Shown piece after piece: positions 54,747-63,459 of a DNA stretch of 64,000 nucleotides. The first letter of the stretch is position 1; each line of letters begins with the position of its first letter. The notes beneath the pieces were generated by a model. That model had not been told where the DNA came from. It saw nothing but the letters and a program-made list of their open reading frames with translations, and ran no database searches. The stretch comes from Nisaea acidiphila (GTDB lineage Bacteria > Pseudomonadota > Alphaproteobacteria > Thalassobaculales > Thalassobaculaceae). A program made the position numbers and the translations under genes. The stretch spans positions 2,762,501 to 2,826,500 of the forward strand of contig NZ_CP102480.1 of NCBI RefSeq assembly GCF_024662015.1, read 5' to 3'.

Positions 54747-55991
54747 ATGCCGACGAAACTGCAGCCCCTTTCCGTCCCCTCCTCGATCCTCTCGGTCGAG
54801 GATTCCCTGACCGCACGCGAGATTTCCGACTGGTTGCTCAAGGGCTCCCGCGAGCAGCTCGATCTCGGGAAGCTCTGGGATGAATTCTGCCGCCGTCTGG
54901 CGCTGGCCGGCGTTCCGGTCGAGCGCGGCACCGCAATCCTGATGGCGCTGCACGCGATCAAGGAAGGCGTGCATTGCGAATGGCGCATGGGCCAGGGCTC
55001 TGAGGTCGAGCCCTGGCACTACGCGCCCGGCAATGCGCAGATCTATCAGGAGAGCCCGCTGCGCCTCGTGCACGAGAAGGGGAGCTGGCTGCATCGCCGG
55101 ATCGACAGAGACAGCGCGACCGAGTTCCCAATCCTGCAGGACCTGCTCGCGCTCGGATACACGGACTATGTCTGTATTCCGATCATTTTCGCCAACGGCA
55201 TGCAGAACGCCGTCACGTTCGCCAGCCGGGAGCCGGAAGGCTTTTCCCAGCGCGATCTGGCTCTGCTGCGCGAGGTCATGCCGACGGCGAAGATTGTGCT
55301 TGAGCTGATGACGATCTACCGCAGCATGGACGATGTGCTTGCGATGTATGTCGGCCGCGAGCCGGGCGGCCGCATCCTCGCGGGCGAGGTCCGGCGCGGT
55401 ACGGTGAACCGGATGCAGGCGGCGATCCTGATCGCGGACATGCGGAACTTTACCCTGCTCTCCGACCGGCTCGGCGATCTGCAGACGGTCGAGCTGCTGG
55501 ATGCCTATTACGACTGCATCATTCCGCCGATCCTGGAGCGCGGCGGCGAGGTCCTGAAATTCACCGGCGACGGCGTGCTGGCGATCTTCCAGGACGGAAG
55601 CGGATCGGGCACCTGCCAGATGTGCCGCGGCAACGCTCTGGAGGCGGCGCTGGAAGGTCAGGCCTGTCTCGATGCGCTCGACACCACGCGTTGGGGCGAG
55701 GATGTCGAGGTCAGGGCCGGGATCGCCCTGCATCACGGAGAGGTCGCTTTCGGCAATGTCGGCTCCGGCGAGCGGCTCGACTTCACCGTCATCGGCAAGG
55801 ACGTTAATCTCGCCGCCCGGCTCGGAGCCAAATGCCGGACGCTCGGCGAGCCGGTGCTGATGTCGAAATCCTTTGCCGAACAGCTTTGTTCGGGCTCCAC
55901 CTATCTCGGCGATTTTCCGCTGCGCGGCCTGCCTGGAACGCACGATATCTATGTGCCGGAACGGAGCGCTGACGGGACGTGTCGTGTCTGA
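54747..55991 (+). CDS. Class III adenylate cyclase (paralog of the 1.7-2.9 kb gene)
   Basis: 414 residues. N-terminal ~220 residues form a GAF-like region (LALGYTDYVCIPI...NAVTFASREPEGFSQRDL). The cyclase domain has ILIADMRNFT and GDGVLAIF for metals, EVLKFTGDG with the ATP-selecting Lys, LDFTVIG with the Asp, and VNLAARLGAKC. It should make cAMP. It aligns over its whole length with the cyclase at 1652-2935. Not obviously part of the sugar locus. Confidence 0.9.
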   Translation: MPTKLQPLSVPSSILSVEDSLTAREISDWLLKGSREQLDLGKLWDEFCRRLALAGVPVERGTAILMALHAIKEGVHCEWRMGQGSEVEPWHYAPGNAQIYQESPLRLVHEKGSWLHRRIDRDSATEFPILQDLLALGYTDYVCIPIIFANGMQNAVTFASREPEGFSQRDLALLREVMPTAKIVLELMTIYRSMDDVLAMYVGREPGGRILAGEVRRGTVNRMQAAILIADMRNFTLLSDRLGDLQTVELLDAYYDCIIPPILERGGEVLKFTGDGVLAIFQDGSGSGTCQMCRGNALEAALEGQACLDALDTTRWGEDVEVRAGIALHHGEVAFGNVGSGERLDFTVIGKDVNLAARLGAKCRTLGEPVLMSKSFAEQLCSGSTYLGDFPLRGLPGTHDIYVPERSADGTCRV

Positions 55992-56436
55992 GCCGGTGGA
56001 GGCGGCGGAGCTTGTCTTCGCGCGGTTCGAGGCGAACGATCTTGCCGAGTACCAGTCCTGGTTTACGGATGGCGAGCTGTCGCGCCGCCTCTCCTATCCA
56101 GACGAAAGATGGTTTTCCTATCTCGGTGCCGATCATGTCGCCTGCTGGGCCGTAAAATCCGGAGCGGGCGAAATGATCGCGGTCGTTCAGGCCGACCGGG
56201 AACCGGATGGAGCCTGTTTCTTCGATATCGCGCTCCGCCCGCAACTGAGGGGGCAGGGACTGGGCCGGAAGGTGCTTGATGCCTTTATCTCTGGGCCGGC
56301 ACGGGCTTATCGGGAGCTGCGGGCAACCGTCGTGCCCGACAACCAGGCCAGCATCGCCATGGTGCGCCGGCGCGGGTTCCGGCAAGGGGAAGCGCCGGAC
56401 GAGGACGGTTTCCTGCAGTTCAGTCTGACGGTCTAG
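55984..56436 (+). CDS. GNAT-family N-acetyltransferase
   Basis: 150 residues from a GTG at 55984 that overlaps the cyclase stop by 8 bases; the larger open frame from 55873 runs inside the cyclase gene. The acetyl-CoA loop is LRPQLRGQGLGRKVLDAFI, and the later TVVPDNQASIAMVRRRGFR is typical GNAT. The substrate, protein or small molecule, is unknown. It is convergent with cobO. Confidence 0.8.
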   Translation: MSEPVEAAELVFARFEANDLAEYQSWFTDGELSRRLSYPDERWFSYLGADHVACWAVKSGAGEMIAVVQADREPDGACFFDIALRPQLRGQGLGRKVLDAFISGPARAYRELRATVVPDNQASIAMVRRRGFRQGEAPDEDGFLQFSLTV

Positions 56437-57065
56437 AACTCGATCCCGGCCTGCGCCTTGAAGCCGGAGCGGAAGGGATGCTTGATCTGAGTCATCTCGG
56501 TGACGAGATGGGCGGCCTCGATCAGCTCTTCCTTGGCGTTGCGGCCGGTGACGATGACATGCAGGTCCGGGCGCTTGTTCCTCAGCGTCTCCAGAACCTC
56601 CTCCAGCGGCAGATAATCGTACCGCAGGACGATGTTGAGTTCGTCCAGCAGCACCATGTTGATCTTCGGGTCGGCCATCAGCTCTTTCGCCTGTTCCCAG
56701 GCGGCGCGGGCGGCGGCGACGTCGCGGTTGAGATCCTGGGTGTCCCAGGTGAAGCCCTCGCCCATGGTGCGGATGAAGACCTGGTCGGCGAAGGCCTCGA
56801 GGATCTTGCGTTCGCCGGTCTCCCACTTGCCTTTGACGAACTGCACGACGCCGACATTCATGCCGTGGCCGATGGCGCGGCAGACCATGCCGAAGGCGGC
56901 GGTGCTCTTGCCTTTGCCTTTGCCGGTATGGACGATCAGCAGCCCGCCGGTCTCGGTCTTGGTCGCCATGATCTTGTTCCGGGCGGCCTTCTTTTTCGCC
57001 ATCTTCTCGGCGTGGCGGGCGGCCTTTTCCGGATCGATTTCGCTGTCCTGATTCTCGTCGCTCAT
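56433..57065 (-). CDS. cobO: Cob(I)yrinic acid a,c-diamide adenosyltransferase
   Basis: 210 residues. CobO/BtuR motifs: VHTGKGKGKSTAAFGMV, VQFVKGKWETGERK, and LLDELNIVLRYDYLPLEEVL. It adds the upper adenosyl ligand to cobalt using ATP. N-terminal 30 residues are charged (ARHAEKMAKKKAARNKIM), longer than usual. Third gene of cobW-cobN-cobO, 48 bases after cobN. Confidence 0.94.
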   Translation of the reverse strand: MSDENQDSEIDPEKAARHAEKMAKKKAARNKIMATKTETGGLLIVHTGKGKGKSTAAFGMVCRAIGHGMNVGVVQFVKGKWETGERKILEAFADQVFIRTMGEGFTWDTQDLNRDVAAARAAWEQAKELMADPKINMVLLDELNIVLRYDYLPLEEVLETLRNKRPDLHVIVTGRNAKEELIEAAHLVTEMTQIKHPFRSGFKAQAGIEF

Positions 57066-57113
57066 GGTCTCTCTCCCTCGTCCCTCATCATGGCACCGTC
57101 GCGACCGCTTCGG

Positions 57114-60100
57114 TCAACCGGCGAGCGCCGTCAAATCGCCGTGCACCGCGTTCCGGCGCGGGCGCCAGAGCCCGCGATCGAGGGCTTCCTTCAGCCGCGC
57201 CGCCATCTCCTTCAGCGCCGCCGGATTGTGCCGCTCGAGGAACTCCCGCACCGACGGGTCCTCCAAGTAGGCATCGTAGACAGCGTCGAAATGATGGTCG
57301 CCGACGCAGCGCGCGGTGGCGGCGAAGGCGAACATGTAATCGACGGTGGCCGCCATCTCGAAGGCGCCCTTGTAGCCGTGCCGCATCACGCCCGCGATCC
57401 ATTTCGGGTTCACCACGCGGGCCCGCACGACGCGCGCGATCTCCTCGTCGAGCGAACGGATGCGCGGGCTCTCCGGGCGCGAATGGTCGTTGTGATAGAC
57501 CTTCGGCTGGCTGCCCGAGAGATGCCGGATCGCGGCGGTGATGCCGCCCTCGAACTGGTAATAGTCGTCACTGTCGAGCAAATCGTGCTCGCGATTGTCC
57601 TGATTGTGCAGGACCAGCTCCACGTCCTTCAGACGCGATTCGAACAGCGCATGAGCGGCCTCGCCCTCGGCGCCCTTGCCGTAAGCATAGCCGCCCCAGG
57701 CGACATAGGCGCGTCCGAGGTCCTCTTCGCTCTCCCAGAGCTGCTCGTCGATCATCGCCTGAAGGCCCGCTCCATAGGCACCCGGTTTGGAGCCGAAGAC
57801 GCGATAGCCGGCCCGCTGCTCGGCGGCCTCCCGGCTGGCGCCGGCCTTCTCGAAAGCGACCGCGTCGGCGCGGTAGCGGGCGGCGAGCGGGTTTTCGGCC
57901 GGGCTCTCGTCCAGCTTGGCGACCGCACGGGCGGCGCTGTCGAGCAGGTCGATCTGGAACGGGAAGGCGTCGCGGAAGAAGCCGGAGACGCGGAAGGTGA
58001 CGTCGACGCGCGGCCGGTCGAGCACCGAGGCGGGCAGGATCTCGAAACCGGTGACGCGGCCGCTCGCAACGTCCCATTCCGGACGGACGCCCATCAGGGC
58101 GAGGGCCTGGGCGATATCGTCGCCGCCGGTGCGCATGTTGGCGGTGCCCCAGGCGGAGAGCGCGAGCCGTTCCGGCCAGGTGCCGTTCTCCTGCCGGTAG
58201 CGTTCGAGCAGCAGGGAGGCGGATTTCCAGCCGAGCTGCCAGGCGGCGGGCGTCGGCACCGCGCGGGTATCGACGGAATAGAAATTGCGGCCGGTCGGCA
58301 GCACGTCCGGCCGTCCGCGGGTCGGTGCACCGGAGGAGCCGGGCGCCACGAAGCGGCCCGCAAGACCTTTCAGCAACCCGTCCAGCTCTGCGCCGCCGCA
58401 GCTTGTCACGGTCGGACGCAGATGCGCATCGACCGCCTCCAGCACGGTGCGACTTCGCTCCCAGATCGGGTCCGGCTCGGCGGTCCCGGCGACAAGCGCG
58501 TGGGCGAGAAGCTCCAGCCGCTCGACCGTATCACCGTGGCTGCGCCAGGGAGCGTCGTCGACGGCAGCGAGCGCTTCCGGCCGTGCGCCGGTCCAGTCCT
58601 CGGCCATGTCGGCTGCCAGCGGATCGAACGGTTCGCCTGCCACTTCCAGCCCGAGATCGCGGGCGAGCGCGCGCTGCAGGGAGGCATCGCCGCCCTCGCC
58701 CTGTCCGCGAGGCACGCGGACCAGCGCGGTCAGCAGATCGTCCAGCAGCCGCCCTTCCGGCGCGGCGCCGAAAATGTGCAACCCGTCGCGAATTTGAAGT
58801 TCCTTCAGCTCGCAGAGATAACCGTCGAGCTGGTTCAGCTTCTCCGCCTCGTCGTCGGTGGGAGTGAGCCCGAGATCCTTGTCGAGGCCGATGGCGGCCA
58901 TCTTCTCCAGGATCTGCTCCGAGAGCAGTTTCAGGCGCCGCGGATCGACCCCGGCGGCCTGGTAATATTCGTCGACCAGCCCCTCCAGCTCCTTCAGCGG
59001 GCCGTAGCTCTCGGCGCGGGTCAGCGGCGGGGTCAGGTGGTCGACGATCACTGCGGCCGACCGGCGCTTCGCCTGCGTGCCCTCGCCCGGATCGTTGACG
59101 ATGAAGGGGTAGAGATGCGGCATCGGGCCGAAGACGGCTTCCGGATAGCACTCCTCCGAAAGCGCCAGCGCCTTGCCGGGCAGCCATTCCATGTTGCCGT
59201 GTTTGCCCATATGGATGACGGCATGGGCCTCGAATTCCTGCCGCAGCCAGACATAGAAGGCGAGATAGCCGTGCGGCGGAACGAGGTCCGGGGAGTGATA
59301 GGTCTCGGTCGGATCGATATTGTAGCCGCGCGCCGGCTGGATCCCGACGACGACACTGCCGAGGGTCAGGACGGAGAGCCGGAAGGCATCGCCGATGACG
59401 AAGGGATCGCTCTCGGGGGCGCCCCAGCGGGCTTCGATCTCGCGCCGGACCTTGTCTGGCAGAGTGGCGTAGGCGGTCTTGTAGGCATCGAGGGAGAGCG
59501 TGGCGCCGCCCTTGCGGCCGGCGCGATCGGAGAGATCGTTGGTCGGACCGGAGGACATGCGTCCGATCAGGGCATCGCCGTTGATCGGGATGTCGCGGAC
59601 GCCGTAACCCGCATCGCTCATGGCCCGGAGCACGTTCACCGTCCCCGCCGGCGTGTCGAGCCCGACGCCGTTGCCGAGTCGCCCGTCGCGGTTCGGGTAG
59701 TTCGCCAGCACCAGCGCGATCCGGCGTTCTTTCGCCGCCGTCGCGCGGAGCTTTGCCCAGCCCGCCGCGAGCTTCGCCGTGAAGGCGACGCGGTCCGGGA
59801 CCGGGGCGTAGGTGACGATGGAACATTCCGTCGCTTCGTCCCGCCGTGCCTCAGCCTTGAAGGAAACGGCGCGGGCGAGCACGCGGCCGTCGACTTCCGG
59901 CAGGGCGACGTTCATGGCGATGTCGCGGGCGGAGAGGCCGGCCGTGGAGCCTTCCCAGCCCTCCCGGTTGCCGCCGGAGAAGATCACCTGCAGCACGGTG
60001 CAGTCGGCCGGATCGAACGGTGTCGCGCTGCCGGGTGCGCCGGGCTTGGAGACGGCGAAGCCGGTGGCGTTCAGGATCACGCCGGGCGGGGCCTGTTCGA

Positions 60101-60872
60101 TGGCCTCCCGGATCAGGTCGGCGGAGACCGGGTCCTTCAGGCTGGAGACATAGAGCGGTACCGGGGCCAGACCTTCGGCGCGCATAGCCTCGACCAGCGC
60201 GTCGACCGGCGCCGTGTTTCCGGCCTGCACGAGCGCCCGGTAGAAAACGATCGGTGCCGGGGGCGCCTCCGGTGCGGAGGCGGCCAGCACCTCTTCCAGC
60301 GACGGGTGGTTATGGCCCGGCAGATAATAGCCCGCCTTCGGCAGCGGTGCCGGTTCGCGCCAGTCCGTCTCCGTCCCGATCAGGCTTGCGGCATAGCGCA
60401 CGGCTTCCGCCGCGTTGCCGATCCCGCCCTCGATCAGGTAGCGCCATAGGCGCTGGCAGGCGGCGGTGTCGAGGGTACCGTGCCCGGTCAGTTCCGGGTC
60501 CGGCTGGTCGTCGCCGGGCAGGAAGGCGAGCGGGATTTCTCTGCGGCGGCAGTAGGCCGAGAGCTGCTCGACGCCGTAGGGCCAGTAGCCGCTGCCGCCG
60601 ATCACGCGCGCGACGATAAGCTTCGCATGCGCCGCCATCTCCTCGACATAGAGGTCGACGGAGAGGTTGTGGCCAAGCTGCATGAGGTTGGCGAGACGCA
60701 GGCTCGGGAACGGGCCGTCATGTCCTGCCCGCACCTGCGCATAGCCCTGGGCGAGGCAGGAGAGTTCGGTGTCCGCCGCGCTCAGGAACAGGATGTCGCC
60801 GGGGGTCTGGTCGAGATCGACCGCCTCGCTGCCGTCGGTGACCGTGCCGGGTGTCGCCGCCAGAAGATGCAT
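57114..60872 (-). CDS. cobN: Cobaltochelatase subunit CobN
   Basis: 1252 residues, normal for CobN. Segments such as FLSAADTELSCLAQGYAQVR, ARVIGGSGYWPYGVEQL, VHMGKHGNMEWLPGKALALS-like HMGKHGNMEWLPG, and DRPRVDVTFRVSGFFRDAFP match the CobN/BchH family. It inserts cobalt into hydrogenobyrinate diamide, late in the oxygen-dependent route, with CobS and CobT or a ChlI/ChlD pair; no such partner is in the window. It lies 30 bases after cobW. Confidence 0.93.
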   Translation of the reverse strand: MHLLAATPGTVTDGSEAVDLDQTPGDILFLSAADTELSCLAQGYAQVRAGHDGPFPSLRLANLMQLGHNLSVDLYVEEMAAHAKLIVARVIGGSGYWPYGVEQLSAYCRRREIPLAFLPGDDQPDPELTGHGTLDTAACQRLWRYLIEGGIGNAAEAVRYAASLIGTETDWREPAPLPKAGYYLPGHNHPSLEEVLAASAPEAPPAPIVFYRALVQAGNTAPVDALVEAMRAEGLAPVPLYVSSLKDPVSADLIREAIEQAPPGVILNATGFAVSKPGAPGSATPFDPADCTVLQVIFSGGNREGWEGSTAGLSARDIAMNVALPEVDGRVLARAVSFKAEARRDEATECSIVTYAPVPDRVAFTAKLAAGWAKLRATAAKERRIALVLANYPNRDGRLGNGVGLDTPAGTVNVLRAMSDAGYGVRDIPINGDALIGRMSSGPTNDLSDRAGRKGGATLSLDAYKTAYATLPDKVRREIEARWGAPESDPFVIGDAFRLSVLTLGSVVVGIQPARGYNIDPTETYHSPDLVPPHGYLAFYVWLRQEFEAHAVIHMGKHGNMEWLPGKALALSEECYPEAVFGPMPHLYPFIVNDPGEGTQAKRRSAAVIVDHLTPPLTRAESYGPLKELEGLVDEYYQAAGVDPRRLKLLSEQILEKMAAIGLDKDLGLTPTDDEAEKLNQLDGYLCELKELQIRDGLHIFGAAPEGRLLDDLLTALVRVPRGQGEGGDASLQRALARDLGLEVAGEPFDPLAADMAEDWTGARPEALAAVDDAPWRSHGDTVERLELLAHALVAGTAEPDPIWERSRTVLEAVDAHLRPTVTSCGGAELDGLLKGLAGRFVAPGSSGAPTRGRPDVLPTGRNFYSVDTRAVPTPAAWQLGWKSASLLLERYRQENGTWPERLALSAWGTANMRTGGDDIAQALALMGVRPEWDVASGRVTGFEILPASVLDRPRVDVTFRVSGFFRDAFPFQIDLLDSAARAVAKLDESPAENPLAARYRADAVAFEKAGASREAAEQRAGYRVFGSKPGAYGAGLQAMIDEQLWESEEDLGRAYVAWGGYAYGKGAEGEAAHALFESRLKDVELVLHNQDNREHDLLDSDDYYQFEGGITAAIRHLSGSQPKVYHNDHSRPESPRIRSLDEEIARVVRARVVNPKWIAGVMRHGYKGAFEMAATVDYMFAFAATARCVGDHHFDAVYDAYLEDPSVREFLERHNPAALKEMAARLKEALDRGLWRPRRNAVHGDLTALAG

Positions 60873-60902
60873 GGGGCCTCCGGGTGGGAGAGGGCGGGTG
60901 CG

Positions 60903-61931
60903 TTAGCCGGCGATGGCGGCGGCGATGGCGGCACGGTCGAGCCCGTGATGGCCAATCACGACAAGCCGGGATTCCCGTGTCTCGCCGCCCTTCCAGTCGC
61001 GGTCGAAATAGCGCTGGATGCGCGGGCCGACGCCTTGGATCACCTGGCGCATCGGTTTGCCCGGAATGTCGAGGAAGCCCTTCACGCGGAGGATGTCGTG
61101 GTCCCGCACGGCGGCGATGATGCGCTCTTCCAGCGCGTCCACGTCCTCGACCGAGGAGAGCGGCAGCACGAAGCTGTCGAAATCGTCATGGTCGTGCTCG
61201 TGCCCGTCGTCATGGTGCGAGGGCCGGCTGTCGAGATCGTCCTCCGCCGCGGCGCCGAGACCGAGCAGCACGTCCGCTCCGAGCTGGCCGTGGGCACTGG
61301 CGACGGTCTTTACCCCGCCCCTGAGATAGGAGGAGACGGTTTCCCGCACCTTGACGAGCCCGGCTTCGTCCATGAGGTCGGTCTTGTTCAGCACCACCAT
61401 GTCGGCGCATTGCAGCTGTTCCTCGAACAGCTCCTCGAGCGGGCTCTCGTGGTCGAGCGACTCGTCGGCTTCGCGCTGGCCCTGCACCGCGTCATGATCG
61501 TCGGCGAAGCGGCCCTCGGAGACGGCGGCGGCGTCGATCACCGCGATCACGCCGTCGACGGTGGTGCGGGTGCGCACTTCCGGCCAGGCAAAGGCCTTCA
61601 CCAGCGGCTTCGGCAGGGCGAGGCCGGAGGTCTCGATGATGATGTGGTCCGGCTTGTCCGGGCGGGCGAGGATCGCCTCGATGGTCGGCAGGAAATCGTC
61701 CGCGACGGTGCAGCAGATGCAGCCGTTGGCGAGCTCGATCACATCCTCGTCGCTGCAGCCCTCGATGCCGCAGCCGGTCAAGAGCTCGCGGTCGACGCCG
61801 AGATCGCCGAACTCGTTGATGATGAAGGCGAAGCGGCGGCCGCCGTTGTTCTCAACCAGGTGCCGGATCATGCTGGTCTTGCCGGCACCGAGAAATCCGG
61901 TGATGACTGTGGCGGGGATCTTCTCACTCAT
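60903..61931 (-). CDS. cobW: CobW-family GTP-binding metallochaperone
   Basis: 342 residues. P-loop VITGFLGAGKTSMI, the metal-binding motif NGCICC, and a His/Asp-rich linker (SHHDDGHEHDHDD) that may store metal. CobW uses GTP to deliver cobalt to CobN. GAGGAGGC precedes the ATG. It is the first gene behind the cobalamin riboswitch. Confidence 0.93.
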   Translation of the reverse strand: MSEKIPATVITGFLGAGKTSMIRHLVENNGGRRFAFIINEFGDLGVDRELLTGCGIEGCSDEDVIELANGCICCTVADDFLPTIEAILARPDKPDHIIIETSGLALPKPLVKAFAWPEVRTRTTVDGVIAVIDAAAVSEGRFADDHDAVQGQREADESLDHESPLEELFEEQLQCADMVVLNKTDLMDEAGLVKVRETVSSYLRGGVKTVASAHGQLGADVLLGLGAAAEDDLDSRPSHHDDGHEHDHDDFDSFVLPLSSVEDVDALEERIIAAVRDHDILRVKGFLDIPGKPMRQVIQGVGPRIQRYFDRDWKGGETRESRLVVIGHHGLDRAAIAAAIAG

Positions 61932-62036
61932 GTCTGCCTCCTCGGGCCTTCCTCAGGCCGGTGATGTCACGTCTCGTCACCGAACGGAAGACCGTGCCCC
62001 GGACACACCCCGGACCGAAGCGGGCGACGATGCTGA

Positions 62037-62218
62037 CGGCAGGTCTCCTGGCTCGCCGGGTCACCGCGCTCCGTCCACCTTCCCGGCGGCAGTTGCCTGC
62101 CGCCAGTGGCCTCCGGACGAAGCGCTCGCCGGCTACAGTTGCGGGGGCAGCCGTGACTTGATCGCGGCAGTTTGCGCCGGACCTTCACGTTCCCTTTTGA
62201 TCCCCGGTGGGGAACCGT
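62037..62218 (-). promoter_or_regulatory. Cobalamin riboswitch upstream of cobW
   Basis: On the minus strand, in order: GGTTCCCCACCGGGGATC, GGCTGCCCCCGCAACTGTAG, a GCCACTGG B12 box (~62102-62110), GGGAAGGTGG, and GAGCCAGGAGACCTGCC at the 3' end. These are the conserved elements of the AdoCbl riboswitch. It would turn off cobW-cobN-cobO when cobalamin is plentiful. The cbiX operon shows no such element. Confidence 0.93.
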
Positions 62219-62362
62219 CAACGGGTCTCTTGTCCGACGCGCCCGGAGCGCTGTCAATAGGCAGGGACCGGCCGAATCGACTCAGACGGTTAAATTCAGC
62301 TATAATTACACTATCTGAATCTAGTAACCGGTTTTTGCCGGGTCCTTTTCGGAAGTCATCGT

Positions 62363-62758
62363 ATGGCAATCGCGTCAACGACTTCAGCTTCGCAGCAACT
62401 CGTCGCGCTCAACCTTACGGGTGCCTCGCAGTCAGCCGCCACGACGGCCTCCGTCCCGGAAGCGCCCGAGCCTGTATCGGCAGCGGATAGTCCTGCGGTG
62501 ACGGCGGCGTCCGTCATCGGCAGTTCCTCTTCCGCCCAGCAGAGCCAGGCCGTCTCGCAGGCGCAATCCGCGTTGCAGGCGGCCGAGCAGGTTGTGGCGC
62601 AGCGCGAGGCCGATCTCCGGGACGCACGGGGCGCGGCAGCTTCCGCTTCGGATACGGCGGAACAGCGCCGTCAGGCTCTCTTCGATGCCGAGTCGGCCGA
62701 GCGGGTTGCCCTCGCAGAGCAGCTTGAGCGCGGGGCGCTGCTTAATCTCTCCGTTTGA
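62363..62758 (+). CDS. Small Ala/Ser-rich coiled-coil protein
   Basis: 131 residues. An Ala/Ser/Thr-rich N-terminal half (QSAATTASVPEAPEP) is followed by a long helix rich in Ala, Gln and Glu (SALQAAEQVVAQREADLRDA), probably a coiled coil. No signal peptide or membrane helix. No family. It ends 3 bases before the stop of the convergent oxygenase-like gene. Confidence 0.55.
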   Translation: MAIASTTSASQQLVALNLTGASQSAATTASVPEAPEPVSAADSPAVTAASVIGSSSSAQQSQAVSQAQSALQAAEQVVAQREADLRDARGAAASASDTAEQRRQALFDAESAERVALAEQLERGALLNLSV

Positions 62759-62761
62759 GCG

Positions 62762-63397
62762 TTATTTACGCTTCAGATCCGAAATTTCCGCATTGATTGT
62801 CAGCGACACCCGTTCGCCGTCGCCGAAATACGGGTTCGTATGGAAATGCAGCCAGCTCGGGAAGACCATGAGCTGCCCGTTCTGCGGCGTAACCATTACC
62901 GAGCGCCCGACGGTATCGATCGGCAGACTGGCGAGTTCGGCCTGGGCCCGGGGGTCGTCGATCTCGATGGTGCCACTCTCCGGTGCGTCCGCATTCGGCG
63001 CGTCACCGGCCTCGACGGTGTAGACCATCGTCAGATGGTGGCCGGGCGAGAGATGCCGCTTTTCGTAGCCGCCATAGCGCAGCACCGTGACATATCCCGT
63101 GAGTTCGGTTTCGAAGCTGCTTTCGCCGCCCACGATTTGCGGGATGACGGTTTGGGCCGCCCCGAGCGCTGTCTGACGGATGGTGTCGATACCTTTATCC
63201 GGCCAGTCGAACAGGTTGTCCGTTGAGCGCCAGCCGCCGACCGCGCCGCCGGCATTCGCCTCGCCGGCCGCCTCCCGGCCGAGCGCGGCAGCCTTCAGCG
63301 CGTCGTTGAGCGGAGCGGCACCCTCGATCGCGAACATGAAAAGGCGGGTCGGAAAGACTTCCAGAATATCCCTGCGGGAATCGAATTTGAGCTCCAT
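62762..63397 (-). CDS. Putative 2-oxoglutarate/Fe(II) oxygenase-like protein
   Basis: 211 residues from the ATG at 63397 (MELKFDSRRD), since the longer frame adds 22 unlikely residues. It resembles the TIGR02466-type 2OG-Fe(II) oxygenases: EVFPTRLFMFAIEG near the start, HHLTMVYTVEAGD, NGQLMVFPSWLHFHTNPYFG with candidate metal His, and RVSLTINAE with the 2OG-binding Arg. The substrate is unknown. The match is by pattern only. Confidence 0.65.
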   Translation of the reverse strand: MELKFDSRRDILEVFPTRLFMFAIEGAAPLNDALKAAALGREAAGEANAGGAVGGWRSTDNLFDWPDKGIDTIRQTALGAAQTVIPQIVGGESSFETELTGYVTVLRYGGYEKRHLSPGHHLTMVYTVEAGDAPNADAPESGTIEIDDPRAQAELASLPIDTVGRSVMVTPQNGQLMVFPSWLHFHTNPYFGDGERVSLTINAEISDLKRK

Positions 63398-63459
63398 CGG
63401 CCGGTCCCTCTCGGCAAATACGCGATCCGAAATCCTTAGCATGCCGGAGCGGCAGCGGG

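Noticed and set aside
56478-60449. Plus-strand open frame of 1323 codons
   Set aside because: It lies antisense to cobN and cobO, which are unmistakable. The open frame is a product of high GC codon use; no domain is recognisable.
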